A DNA stretch of 22,626 nt from Pseudomonadota bacterium (GCA_023390905.1 JAEWBY010000083.1:1-22626); one strand, 5' to 3'; counted from the first letter of the stretch, positions 1-9,982 are shown. Translations and numbers: made by a program. The notes: a model not told the origin generated them from the sequence alone.

Positions 1-491
<491 letters not shown>

Positions 492-599
492 GGAAATCTC
501 CTCAGTGGGGTGCGCCCAGCATCACCCCGCCCGGGCGCACGGCGTTAGCTCATTGCTCGTCCATCCTTGCACGATGCTGCACGGCCCGCGCCGGATCGA

Positions 600-1268
600 T
601 CAGAGCGGCGTGCGGAAGGCCTCGGTGCCGGCGATCGTTTCGGTCTCGGCGGCGGCGGCGGCGCGCCATTCGCGCATCGCCGGCAGTGCGAACAACGCCT
701 GCATGTACGCTTCGGCATTGGCATCCACCGGCACGCCGTAGCCGTCGAAGCGGATCGCCACCGGCGCATACATCGCATCGACGATCCCGAACCGGCCGCA
801 CAGGAATGGGCCATCGGCACCGAAGCGCTCGCGCAGTTCGCGCCACAACGCGAGCACGCGATCGATGTCCTGCTGCGCGGCCTCGCTCCAGCGATACGCG
901 TCGGGCCGGCGCCGGCTGTTCATCGGCAACTCGCCGCGCAATGCGGCAAAGCCCGAATGCATTTCCGCCGCGGCCGAGCGCGCCAGCGCACGCGCGGCCG
1001 GATCCTGCGGCCAGCCGCGCTGATCGAGCCAGCGCTCATTGGCGTATTCGCAGATCGCCAGCGAATCCCAGACGTGGATCGCGCCGTCGCGCAACGCCGG
1101 CACGCGCCCGGTCGGCGAATGCCGGTGCACCTGGCGATGGAACTCCGGCGTGTCCAGCGCCAACCGCACTTCGTCGAACTCCACGCCCGCCTGCCGCAGC
1201 AGCAGCCACGGGCGCAACGACCACGAGGAGTAGTTCTTGTTGCCGATGACCAGCACGGGACGGGACAT
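600..1268 (-). CDS. Glutathione S-transferase family protein
   Basis: This is a cytosolic GST-fold protein of 222 residues, the usual length for the family. The N-terminal thioredoxin-like domain (about residues 4-80) starts VLVIGNKNYSSWSLRPWLLL, where Ser14/Ser15 sit at the position of the catalytic Ser/Cys. It continues with PTGRVPALRDG, which carries the cis-proline, and WDSLAICEYA, which carries the Asp/Ser pair that binds the gamma-glutamyl group. The helical C-terminal domain contains FGIVDAMYAPVAIRF, an N-capping-box region typical of GSTs. The frame is open 17 codons further upstream, but family alignment favours the ATG at 1268; the Shine-Dalgarno there is weak. It could conjugate glutathione or act as an isomerase (the maleylacetoacetate isomerase type is related), and the sequence does not decide this. 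Confidence 0.93.
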   Translation of the reverse strand: MSRPVLVIGNKNYSSWSLRPWLLLRQAGVEFDEVRLALDTPEFHRQVHRHSPTGRVPALRDGAIHVWDSLAICEYANERWLDQRGWPQDPAARALARSAAAEMHSGFAALRGELPMNSRRRPDAYRWSEAAQQDIDRVLALWRELRERFGADGPFLCGRFGIVDAMYAPVAIRFDGYGVPVDANAEAYMQALFALPAMREWRAAAAAETETIAGTEAFRTPL

Positions 1269-1293
1269 GGAAGGACTCGCGACAGGGCGGGCC

Positions 1294-1299
1294 AGCATA
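1294..1299 (-). promoter_or_regulatory. Possible -10 element for the GST gene
   Basis: The minus strand reads TATGCT here, which would place a transcription start about 19 bases before the ATG at 1268. No convincing -35 hexamer lies at the right distance. This is a pattern call only. Confidence 0.28.
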
Positions 1300-1399
1300 G
1301 CGCGCGCGTTGCACTGCACCGTGCGCGATTGATTGGCCTCAATGCGGCCGGCGCGGGGCTGCGCGAGGGTGGAGGCGTCAACCGATGAAGGAGTTCCAC

Positions 1400-1885
1400 A
1401 TGATCCGAGAAGTTGCTGGCGATCTCTTGCTGTCCCGCGCCCAGGCCATCGCGCACGGCGTTTCCCCGAACGACAATTTCAGCTCGGGCCTGGCGCTTTC
1501 GCTGCGCGAGAACTGGCCGGCGCTATACAAGGATTTCCGCCACTACTGCCAGTCACGCCATCCCGAACCGGGCGATCTGTGGACCTGGGCCAGCGCCGAG
1601 GGGCCGCGCATCGTCAACCTGATGACCCAGGAAGCCGCGTACGGACATGGCGCCAAACCGGGCAAGGCCTCGGTCGAACACGTCAACCACGCACTGCGCA
1701 AGCTGCGGAAACTGGTGGAGAGCGAAGGCTGGACCAGCCTGGCCCTGCCCCGCCTGGCCACCGGCGTCGGCGGACTGGACTGGGACGAGGTCGCCCCGCT
1801 GATCGACCGCCATCTGGGTGATCTGCAGATCCCGGTCTGGATCTACACCACGTACCACAAGGGCGTGCAGGCCGACGAAAGCTGA
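1400..1885 (+). CDS. Orphan macro-domain protein, DarG-like fold
   Basis: This 161-residue protein is essentially a single macro domain, the module that binds or hydrolyses ADP-ribose groups. It starts IREVAGDLLL, the strand and GD motif that opens macro domains. It continues with a loop SPNDNFSSGLALSLRENWP (residues 22-40) and ends with LPRLATGVGGLDWDEV (116-131), which closely resembles the GLGGLDW block I recall from DarG-type antitoxins. The first loop lacks the usual Asn-rich ADP-ribose motif and has Arg36-Glu37 where DarG carries its catalytic lysine, so activity may be altered or lost. The start at 1400 is chosen because AAGGAG sits six bases upstream; that sequence itself falls inside a longer frame starting at 1385. 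No DarT toxin is adjacent. Its role is unknown. Confidence 0.8.
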   Translation: MIREVAGDLLLSRAQAIAHGVSPNDNFSSGLALSLRENWPALYKDFRHYCQSRHPEPGDLWTWASAEGPRIVNLMTQEAAYGHGAKPGKASVEHVNHALRKLRKLVESEGWTSLALPRLATGVGGLDWDEVAPLIDRHLGDLQIPVWIYTTYHKGVQADES

Positions 1886-1893
1886 GTCGCCCC

Positions 1894-1921
1894 GGCCGCA
1901 CTGCGTCGTCGTGGTGCGGCC
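1894..1921 (+). terminator. Strong GC hairpin after the macro-domain gene
   Basis: GGCCGCAC (1894-1901) pairs perfectly with GTGCGGCC (1914-1921). Three further inner pairs, two of them wobble, leave a six-base loop. It begins eight bases after the macro-gene stop and lies before glnS. There is no T tract, so it may be a weak terminator or a 3'-end stabilising stem. Confidence 0.42.
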
Positions 1922-1955
1922 ACCGGCACGTGACGACGGCACGCCGGGCAACGGC

Positions 1956-1961
1956 TAAACT
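1956..1961 (+). promoter_or_regulatory. Possible -10 element for glnS
   Basis: TAAACT lies 28 bases before the glnS ATG. It resembles TAAAAT and TACACT elements seen upstream of other genes in this window. No clear -35 is visible. The short leader also lacks a Shine-Dalgarno. Confidence 0.35.
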
Positions 1962-1989
1962 TGCGGTTTGACCGCCGCAATCGCCCCGC

Positions 1990-3743
<1,754 letters not shown>

Positions 3744-3747
<4 letters not shown>

Positions 3748-4310
3748 GCCTGCTGCTGGCGCAGGTGCACCTGACGCTGCCGGCGTGGATGCACGATGCG
3801 GTGGACACCGCGCGGGTGCATGCGGGCGATGAAGCGAAAGTGTCGCTGGCGATCGAGCTTTCGCGCCGCAACATCGAGGCCGGAAGCGGAGGACCGTTCG
3901 GCGCGGTGGTGTTCGGTCCGGATGATCGCGTGATCGCGGTCGGCGTGAACCGGGTGATCCCGCACAACTGCTCGCTCGCGCATGCGGAGAACATGGCCTA
4001 CATGCTCGCGCAGCAGCGCCTGCAGACGCCACGACTCAATGCGTTGCAGTCGCCGATCACGCTGGCCACGTCGTCGCAGCCGTGCTGCCAGTGCTTCGGT
4101 GCGACGATCTGGGCCGGCATCGATCGGCTGCTGATCGGCGCGCGCGCCGACGATGTCATGTCGCTGACCGAATTCGATGAAGGCCCGCTGCCGGTCGACT
4201 GGGTGGGCGAACTCAATCGCCGCGGCATCGAAGTCGTGCGCGACATCCACCGCGAAGAGGCGCGCGCAGTGCTGAAGCAGTACGGTCAGTCCGGTGGCGA
4301 TCGCTACTGA
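3744..4310 (+). CDS. CMP/dCMP-type (cytidine deaminase superfamily) deaminase
   Basis: This is a zinc-dependent deaminase-fold protein of 188 residues. The zinc site is clear: His80-Ala-Glu82 in LAHAENMA, where Glu82 is the proton shuttle, and Pro113-Cys114-x-x-Cys117 in SSQPCCQCFGA. GGPFGAVVFGPDDRVIAVGVN (from residue 49) is the substrate-pocket strand and loop typical of guanine, cytosine or tRNA-adenosine deaminases. It has an N-terminal extension of about 30 residues and a C-terminal helix compared with TadA, and it lacks the compact TadA ending, so a free nucleobase or nucleoside is the likelier substrate. The gene starts in the glnS stop (ATGA), so it probably depends on glnS translation. 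Exact substrate is unknown. Confidence 0.9.
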
Positions 4311-4334
4311 CGCCGCCGCCGGGCGGATCACGCG

Positions 4335-5381
4335 ATGAACGGGCTGATTGCTTACTGTCGCCAGGGGTTCGAGCCGGAACTGGCGGCCGAACTGGCCGAG
4401 AAATCCGCGCACGCCGGCTTGCACGGCTATGCGCGCACCCAGCGCAACGAGGCCTACGTGGTGTTCGCCGGGCAGGACAGCGCGGCGCTGGATCGTGCGC
4501 TGCCGTGGCGCGATCTGGTGTTCGCGCGGCAGAAGCTCGCCCTGATCGCCGAACTGCGCGGCATCGATCCGAAGGATCGCATCACGCCGATCCTCGGACA
4601 CCTGCTCGGCCAGCGCTTCGGGGATCTGTGGGTGGAGCATCCGGATTCGGATGCGTGCAAGCCGCTGGCCGGGCTGGCGCGCAGCTTCGGCAACGCGCTG
4701 CGTCCGGCGCTGCGCAAGGCCGGCGTGCTGAGCGCGAAGGAGGACGTGCGCCTGCCGCGCCTGCACGTGGTATTCGTGCAGGGCGATCACCTGTTTCTCG
4801 CCACCGCGCGTGCCGATGACAGCGCGCCGTGGCCGCTCGGGATTCCGCGCCTGAAGCTGCTGCCGGATGCACCGTCGCGATCGGCGCTCAAGCTGGAAGA
4901 AGCATTGATGTCGCTGCTCGATGACCAGGAGCGCGAGGCGCTGCTGCGTCCGGGCATGACCGCGGCCGATCTCGGCGCCGCGCCGGGCGGCTGGACATGG
5001 GTGCTCACGCGCCAGCATCTGCGCGTCACCAGCGTGGACAATGGCCCGCTGCGTCCGCATGTGCTCGATACCGGACTGGTCGAACATCTGCGCGCCGATG
5101 GCTTCCACTGGAAGCCCGCGCAGCCGCTGGACTGGATGGTGTGCGACATGGTCGAGCAACCGCGCCGGGTCGCCGAACGCATGGCCACCTGGTTCCGCGA
5201 AGGCTGGTGTCGCCATGCGATCTTCAATCTCAAGCTGCCGATGAAGAAGCGCTGGGACGAAACCCGGTTGTGCCTGGATCTGTTCGCCGAACAGGCCGGG
5301 CGGCCGCTGCTCGTGCGCGCGCGCCAGCTCTATCACGACCGCGAAGAGATCACCGTGTTCGCCACGCCCGCGCGTCGCTAG
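4335..5381 (+). CDS. rlmM: 23S rRNA C2498 2'-O-methyltransferase RlmM
   Basis: RlmM methylates the ribose of C2498 in 23S rRNA using S-adenosylmethionine. The 348-residue protein has the family's order: an N-terminal THUMP-like region (1-165) beginning GLIAYCRQGFEPELAAELA, then a Rossmann methyltransferase domain. The SAM motif is AADLGAAPGGWTWVL (210-224). The K-D-K-E tetrad expected for 2'-O-methyltransferases is visible as Lys186 (SALKLEEAL), Asp271 (MVCDMVEQP), Lys300 (FNLKLPMKKRW) and Glu337 or Glu338 (DREEITVF). It starts 24 bases after the deaminase stop with only a weak Shine-Dalgarno. The run glnS-deaminase-rlmM looks like one transcription unit. Confidence 0.96.
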   Translation: MNGLIAYCRQGFEPELAAELAEKSAHAGLHGYARTQRNEAYVVFAGQDSAALDRALPWRDLVFARQKLALIAELRGIDPKDRITPILGHLLGQRFGDLWVEHPDSDACKPLAGLARSFGNALRPALRKAGVLSAKEDVRLPRLHVVFVQGDHLFLATARADDSAPWPLGIPRLKLLPDAPSRSALKLEEALMSLLDDQEREALLRPGMTAADLGAAPGGWTWVLTRQHLRVTSVDNGPLRPHVLDTGLVEHLRADGFHWKPAQPLDWMVCDMVEQPRRVAERMATWFREGWCRHAIFNLKLPMKKRWDETRLCLDLFAEQAGRPLLVRARQLYHDREEITVFATPARR

Positions 5382-5414
5382 CACGACATTCCCACCGCGC
5401 CATCAGGAGAAATC

Positions 5415-5756
5415 ATGGCTGCCACCTGGGTCACCATCGCCGCGTCCTCCCTGCCCGAGATCATCCGGCTGGCGCGTCCGTTGTTCACGCTCACGCCGAA
5501 CATCGACGTCAGCCAGGCCCAGCGCATCGAACTGATGGAAGCGCAGATCGCCGAACTGCAGGCCGCGGCCACGCGCAACGCGGATGCCGTCGTGCAGCTC
5601 GCGACCGACATGCAGAAGACCATCGAGGTATTGCAGGTCGGTGCCGATCGACTGGAACGCCGGCTGCACCGCGCGCAGATGATCAGTGCGATCGCGGCCA
5701 CCATCGCGCTGCTGGCGTTCGCCACGGCGATGTATGCACTCGGAGCGCGCGCATGA
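5415..5756 (+). CDS. Small coiled-coil protein with C-terminal membrane anchor
   Basis: I do not recognise a family for this 113-residue protein. Residues about 33-88 form a long amphipathic helix with heptad-like spacing (RIELMEAQIAELQA, later MQKTIEVLQVGADRLERRL), a probable coiled coil. Residues about 89-109 (MISAIAATIALLAFATAMYAL) are a single hydrophobic segment, leaving a tiny ARA tail. It therefore looks like a tail-anchored inner-membrane protein with most of its mass on one side. The Shine-Dalgarno AGGAG five bases before the ATG is one of the best in the window. The stop overlaps the SMP-30-like gene start (ATGA), so the two are probably translated together. Function is unknown. Confidence 0.85.
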   Translation: MAATWVTIAASSLPEIIRLARPLFTLTPNIDVSQAQRIELMEAQIAELQAAATRNADAVVQLATDMQKTIEVLQVGADRLERRLHRAQMISAIAATIALLAFATAMYALGARA

Positions 5757-6652
5757 TCCGCACGGCCCTGATCGCGGCGCTCGCGATGATGGGCGTGGCC
5801 GGCGCGCACGCGCGCGAAGCCGGCTTGTTCGTCGCTCGCGATTACGTGCCCAATGGCGTGTTTTCCGCCGGCATCGAGGGGCCGGCGCAGGGCCCGGACG
5901 GCCACCTCTATGCAGTCAATTTCGGGCGCGACGGCACCATCGGCCGCGTGCGCGCCAATGCCGACGGCACCGGCACCGCCGAGCTTTTCGTCACGCTGCC
6001 CGAGGGCAGCACGGGCAACGGCATCCGTTTCGATCGCGACGGCACCCTGCGGGTGGCGGACTATCGCGGCCACAACATCCTGCGCATCGATGCGCAGGGT
6101 GGGATCACCGTGTTCGCCCACGAGCCGCGCATGCACCAGCCCAACGATGTGGCGCTTGCGCCGGACGGCCGGCTGTATGCGAGCGATCCGGACTGGAGCA
6201 GCGGCACCGGGCAACTGTGGCGCATCGACCCCGATGGCGGCACGCATCTGCTCGAAGCCGACATGGGCACCACCAACGGCGTGGAAGTGAGCCCGGATGG
6301 GCGGTTCCTCTACGTCAACGAGAGCGTGCAGCGGCGCGTGTGGCGTTATTGCATCGATGCCGAGGGCGACGTGTCGGACAAACGGTTGTTCCATGCATTC
6401 GACGATCACGGCCTGGATGGCATGCGTACCGATCGCAGCGGTCGGCTGTTCATCGCGCGCTACGATGCCGGCACGGTGGCGGTGCTCTCGCCCGAGGGTG
6501 CTCTGTTGTTCGAGGTGCGGCTGAAAGGACGCAAACCGACCAATGTCGCCTTTGGTGGCGCGGACGGCCGATCGGTCTTCGTCACCCTGCAGGATCGCGG
6601 CGCGATCGAGGTGTTCCGTACCGACGTGCCGGGGCGCGAAACCGGGTTCTGA
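5753..6652 (+). CDS. Secreted SMP-30/gluconolactonase-like beta-propeller
   Basis: The 299-residue product starts with a Sec signal peptide, MIRTALIAALAMMGVAGAHA, with likely cleavage after Ala20, so it is probably periplasmic. The rest is a six-bladed propeller of the SMP-30/gluconolactonase/LRE group, with repeated 'xPDGxLY' blade strands at about 47-53, 94-100, 137-142, 181-187, 228-233 and 270-277. Candidate metal ligands at the blade tops are Glu42 (GIEGP), Asn131 (QPNDVALAPDG), Asn175 (TTNGVEVSPDG) and Asp222 (GLDGM), matching the Glu-Asn-Asp set known for SMP-30. The likely activity is lactone or ester hydrolysis, but the substrate is not readable. The start is chosen because it overlaps the upstream stop and opens a signal peptide. 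The same frame runs open upstream through rlmM, which is not meaningful. Confidence 0.9.
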   Translation: MIRTALIAALAMMGVAGAHAREAGLFVARDYVPNGVFSAGIEGPAQGPDGHLYAVNFGRDGTIGRVRANADGTGTAELFVTLPEGSTGNGIRFDRDGTLRVADYRGHNILRIDAQGGITVFAHEPRMHQPNDVALAPDGRLYASDPDWSSGTGQLWRIDPDGGTHLLEADMGTTNGVEVSPDGRFLYVNESVQRRVWRYCIDAEGDVSDKRLFHAFDDHGLDGMRTDRSGRLFIARYDAGTVAVLSPEGALLFEVRLKGRKPTNVAFGGADGRSVFVTLQDRGAIEVFRTDVPGRETGF

Positions 6653-6756
6653 ACCCCTGGAACGGCCGGTTTCGCATCCTGTGACCGCCGCCACGACAGG
6701 TCTCAGGCGGTGACATGCGCGCGTGGCAAGATGCCTGCCTGAGAGGGAGTGCATCC

Positions 6757-7479
6757 ATGTCATCCATAGAACTGAAGGATCCGGCCGGCTTCGGCAGCGA
6801 GTTCCTGCGGCTGACCCTGTTGCAGGGGTTCCAGTCGCTGACCAAGCGGGATCTGGAATTGCTGATCTTCGTGCTGCTCGAACGCGACGGCGCGATCGAG
6901 CGCGCTGAATCCAACTTCACCGTTGCGGGCAAGCTGCGGGTCACTCCGGCCAAGGTGCGGGCGCTGCGCCGTGACGGCTATGCGCGCTGGCGTGCGCTGG
7001 TGCCCGAGGAGCGCGAGGCGGCGTTGCAGCGGATCGTCGCCACTGTGCTGACGCCGGCCAACCTCCGCGCGGGCGCCAAGCATGTCAGCGAACGCAGCCG
7101 CAAGGATGGCTTTCTCGCCGTGCGCATCGAGCATCCGGATGATCAGCAGCAGTTCGAGCAGGCGATCGTCGATGTCGGCGCGTTGCCGGTGTACGAGCGC
7201 AACCGCGATGTGGTCGCGGTGCGCTTCGATACGCTGCTGGCGATTGCCGAGCGCTGGGGTTTCCTGCAGACCGATCCGGAATTGATCCGCAATGAGTTGC
7301 AGAAGCTCGCGCCGGCTTCGGAGGAAGTGGCCGATCTGTTGAAGAAGGACATTGGCAAGCTGCGTTGGCAGGAAGTGCGCAGCACTATCAACAGCCTCGG
7401 CGCGGCCGCGATTGCCAGCACCGCCGAGGACGGCTTGAAGAAGCTGCTGCGGCTGGTGTTCCCGTTCTTGCCGGACTGA
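6757..7479 (+). CDS. Unrecognised 240-residue protein, possible helix-turn-helix N-terminus
   Basis: No family is recognised. The N-terminal third (16-80) is helical: LLQGFQSLTKRDLELLIFVLLERDGAI is followed by VAGKLRVTPAKVRALRRDGYARW, which reads like a small winged-helix or HTH module. The middle (about 115-170) alternates short strands and helices (FLAVRIEHPDD, LPVYERNRDVVAVRF). The C-terminus is amphipathic and hydrophobic (SLGAAAIASTAEDGLKKLLRLVFPFLPD), suggesting a membrane- or protein-contacting helix. There is no signal peptide. The start at 6757 has GAGAGGGAG about eight bases upstream; an alternative ATG at 6715 lacks such a site. It stands alone, 104 bases after the SMP-30 gene and convergent with ubiI. 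TTG leucine codons look commoner than in its neighbours by eye, which might hint at recent acquisition. Confidence 0.8.
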   Translation: MSSIELKDPAGFGSEFLRLTLLQGFQSLTKRDLELLIFVLLERDGAIERAESNFTVAGKLRVTPAKVRALRRDGYARWRALVPEEREAALQRIVATVLTPANLRAGAKHVSERSRKDGFLAVRIEHPDDQQQFEQAIVDVGALPVYERNRDVVAVRFDTLLAIAERWGFLQTDPELIRNELQKLAPASEEVADLLKKDIGKLRWQEVRSTINSLGAAAIASTAEDGLKKLLRLVFPFLPD

Positions 7480-7566
7480 ATGTCGGGCCCGGCAGGTGGC
7501 GGCCGGATCGTGCTGGAAGCGCTAATGTCGCGACGGGTTTCAAGAGAAAGCGAGCCTGTTCGACCG

Positions 7567-7582
7567 CTCCCCGCAGGGGGAG
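7567..7582. terminator. Short symmetrical hairpin between convergent genes
   Basis: CTCCCC and GGGGAG form a six-base-pair stem around a four-base loop, directly next to the ubiI stop at 7583-7585. It could end transcripts from both sides, but neither strand has a T tract. Confidence 0.3.
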
Positions 7583-8761
7583 TTACAGGCCCGAGGCGCG
7601 CCGCCACAACAGGTTCGCGAGCGGACCGATGCGTCCGGCCAGTCCGAGCGCCGGGCCGCGCAGCAGCGTCAGATGCATCTCGTCGTTGGAGAACAGGCGA
7701 TTGATGGCTTCGAACGTGTAGGCCGCCGCGACACTTTCGCTGCGGCGCTGGCGCGACCAGCGCGCGAGCCGGTGCGGGGAGGTCCAGTCCACCCGCCGCG
7801 CGTTCGCATCCGTGATCAGTTCACGCAGGGCGCTGACATCGCGCAGGCCGAGATTGACGCCCTGCCCCGCCAGCGGATGCACCACGTGCGCCGCATCGCC
7901 CACCAGGACGATGCGTCCGGCCACGAACGAAGCAGCCAGTTGGCGGCGCAGCGGAAACGCGGCGCGCGCGGACACCGGCTTGGCCACGCCCAGGCGCGCG
8001 GCCGATGCCTGCGTCAGTTCGCGCGAGAACGCGGCGTCATCCAGCGCCAGCATGCGCTCGGCTTCGGCCTCAGGCAGTGTCCAAACGATCGAGCTGCGTC
8101 CCTCGGTGAACGGCAGCAGCGCCAGCGGCCCGGTGGTCAGGAAGCGCTGCCAGGCGGTGTCTTCATGCGGATGTTCGGTTTCGATGAATGAGACCACGCC
8201 GCGCTGTGCGTAATCGTGGCTCGAAAGCGCCAGGCCGGCCGACTGCCGCAATTTCGATCCCGCGCCATCGGCGGCGATCGCGATGCGCGCGTCCAGTCGC
8301 GTGCCGTCATCCAGCCGCAGGCGAACGCCGTCCTCGTCCTGCTCCACGTCCTGCACGCTGGCCGGGCAGTGCATGCGCACGCCTGCATGCGAAAGTGCCG
8401 CCCACAACCGATCCACCAGCAGCGCGTTCTCGACGATCCAGCCCAGTTGCGCGCGGCCGAGTGCGTCGGCATCGAAACGCAGTTCATCGCCTCCGGCCGC
8501 GTCCCACACGCGCATGCGCCGATAGGCGTGCGCGCGCGCATCGCGGACGGCCGGCCAGACGCCAAGCGATTGCAGCAGAGCGGCGTTGTCCGGCGCGAAC
8601 GCGTAGACGCGCAGATCCGGTTGCGCCTGCGACCAGCGCGGCGGTTCGCGGCCTTCGACGATCGCCACGTCCAGGCCGGTCTGCGCCAGCGCCAGCGCAC
8701 ATGCGGCACCGACCACGCCGCCGCCCACGATCACCGCATCCTTCTGCCCGCGCCGGTTCAT
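7583..8761 (-). CDS. ubiI: FAD-dependent ubiquinone-biosynthesis hydroxylase, UbiI/VisC type
   Basis: This flavin monooxygenase of 392 residues hydroxylates the benzenoid ring of a ubiquinone precursor. The N-terminal FAD fingerprint is DAVIVGGGVVGAACALALAQ (9-28). The second motif is IAIAADGAGSKLRQSAG. The third is VLVGDAAHVVHPLAGQGVNLG, which contacts the flavin ribityl chain. SSIVWTLPEAEAERM and the region after it resemble E. coli UbiI (C5 hydroxylase), while the QPDLRVYAFAP and LGVWPAV blocks are shared with UbiF (C6), so the ring position is not certain. Its ATG overlaps the ubiH stop by four bases (ATGA), so the two are co-translated. The start at 8761 is preferred over one six codons earlier because of that overlap and the family N-terminus. 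Confidence 0.9.
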   Translation of the reverse strand: MNRRGQKDAVIVGGGVVGAACALALAQTGLDVAIVEGREPPRWSQAQPDLRVYAFAPDNAALLQSLGVWPAVRDARAHAYRRMRVWDAAGGDELRFDADALGRAQLGWIVENALLVDRLWAALSHAGVRMHCPASVQDVEQDEDGVRLRLDDGTRLDARIAIAADGAGSKLRQSAGLALSSHDYAQRGVVSFIETEHPHEDTAWQRFLTTGPLALLPFTEGRSSIVWTLPEAEAERMLALDDAAFSRELTQASAARLGVAKPVSARAAFPLRRQLAASFVAGRIVLVGDAAHVVHPLAGQGVNLGLRDVSALRELITDANARRVDWTSPHRLARWSRQRRSESVAAAYTFEAINRLFSNDEMHLTLLRGPALGLAGRIGPLANLLWRRASGL

Positions 8762-9975
8762 GCGGCTTCTCCACGGCACAACGCCGGCACATCGCCGCGA
8801 TAGCCCATCGCCCCGCCCACCAGGAAGGATTGCAGCGCACCGGAGGCGTTGATCGCCATCAGGCCGAGACTGCGCAGTGGCCGCAGCAGCGGCGCCGGAT
8901 TGGCGGTCAGCCGGGCCAGGCCATCGGAGAACGCCAGCGTGCGGGCGCGATCCTCGGTGCGCCGTTCCACATGCCGGCGCAGCAGCGCTTCGGCGCCGCA
9001 GTCCGGAGCATCGGCGATCAGCTCGGCGAGGATGAGCGCATCACGCAGGCCGAGATTGAACCCTTGCGCGCCGATCGGGTGAATCGTCTGCGCGGCGTTG
9101 CCGACCAGCACCGCACGGGCGGCCACCGTGGTTTCCGCCACGACCCGTGTCATTGGATAGGCGCTGCGTTCACCGGCTTCGAGCAGGCGTCCGACGCGCC
9201 AGCCGAGCGTGCGCTGCAACCGTTGCAGCCACGCGGCGTCGTCCAGTCGCGCGATGTCATCGGCCTCTTCGCGCGCCACGCCATGCACCAGCCCGTAGTG
9301 GCGGTCGCCGCGCGGCAGCAGCGCGGTCGGCCCGTGTTCGGTGAAGCGTTCGTAGGCAGTGCCGTCGGGCAGTTTTTCCGCGCGCAGGCGGCACACGAAC
9401 AAGGTCTGCCGGTAATCATGTTCCTGCACGCCGATGTCGAGCGCATCGCGCACCGCACTGCGCGTGCCGTCGGCGGCCACCAGCAATCGGGTCCGCAACG
9501 ACTGTTCGCCTTCCGGCGTCTGCAGGCGCACTTCGCGGGCCAGGCCGTCGCCGGACACGGCGGTGCCGACGAAGCGCGCCGGACGGTAGCGCGTCAGCCG
9601 CGACAGGCCGGTCAGCCGGGCTTCGAGCGCTTCGCCGAAATCGCGCGCGATGACCACGCGCCCGAACAGATCGCGACCGTAGTCGGCGGCGTCGAGCTTC
9701 ACGCTGCCGAAGTCGCCCTGCCGGCTGACATGGATGCGACGGATGGGACCGGTGGCCGCGCGCAGGTGTTGCATGACGCCGAGCGCCTCCAGTGCGTTCA
9801 ACGTGGCGGCCGCGAAGCTCAGGTTGCGCTGATCGAAGACCGCCGGCATCGTGGCCGGCGGCGATGCTTCCACCAGCGCCACGTCCAGCCCGGTCAGTTG
9901 TTCCAAGGCGATGGCGAGGCTTGCGCCGACCAGTCCGCCGCCCACGATCACCACGTCATGCGTTCGTTCCGTCAT
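8758..9975 (-). CDS. ubiH: 2-octaprenyl-6-methoxyphenol hydroxylase UbiH
   Basis: UbiH is the FAD monooxygenase that hydroxylates C1 of the ubiquinone precursor ring. The 405-residue product has the dinucleotide motif VVIVGGGLVGASLAIALEQ near the N-terminus, the DG motif LVAADGTRSAVRDAL, and the third motif VLVGNAAQTIHPIGAQGFNL. The GNAAQ variant, instead of GDAAH, is characteristic of UbiH within this family, which is why I separate it from the downstream paralogue. The start could be 9975 or the in-frame ATG at 9984; I choose 9975 because GGGA precedes it and because a TATCAT element overlaps the earlier ATG. It is the first gene of a two-gene unit with ubiI and is divergent from the membrane protein gene at 10099. 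Confidence 0.94.
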   Translation of the reverse strand: MTERTHDVVIVGGGLVGASLAIALEQLTGLDVALVEASPPATMPAVFDQRNLSFAAATLNALEALGVMQHLRAATGPIRRIHVSRQGDFGSVKLDAADYGRDLFGRVVIARDFGEALEARLTGLSRLTRYRPARFVGTAVSGDGLAREVRLQTPEGEQSLRTRLLVAADGTRSAVRDALDIGVQEHDYRQTLFVCRLRAEKLPDGTAYERFTEHGPTALLPRGDRHYGLVHGVAREEADDIARLDDAAWLQRLQRTLGWRVGRLLEAGERSAYPMTRVVAETTVAARAVLVGNAAQTIHPIGAQGFNLGLRDALILAELIADAPDCGAEALLRRHVERRTEDRARTLAFSDGLARLTANPAPLLRPLRSLGLMAINASGALQSFLVGGAMGYRGDVPALCRGEAA

Positions 9976-9982
9976 GCGTCCC

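Noticed and set aside
1400..1885. A DarT-DarG toxin-antitoxin system
   Set aside because: Only the macro domain is present. The neighbours are a GST and glnS, and no DarT-like gene lies beside it.
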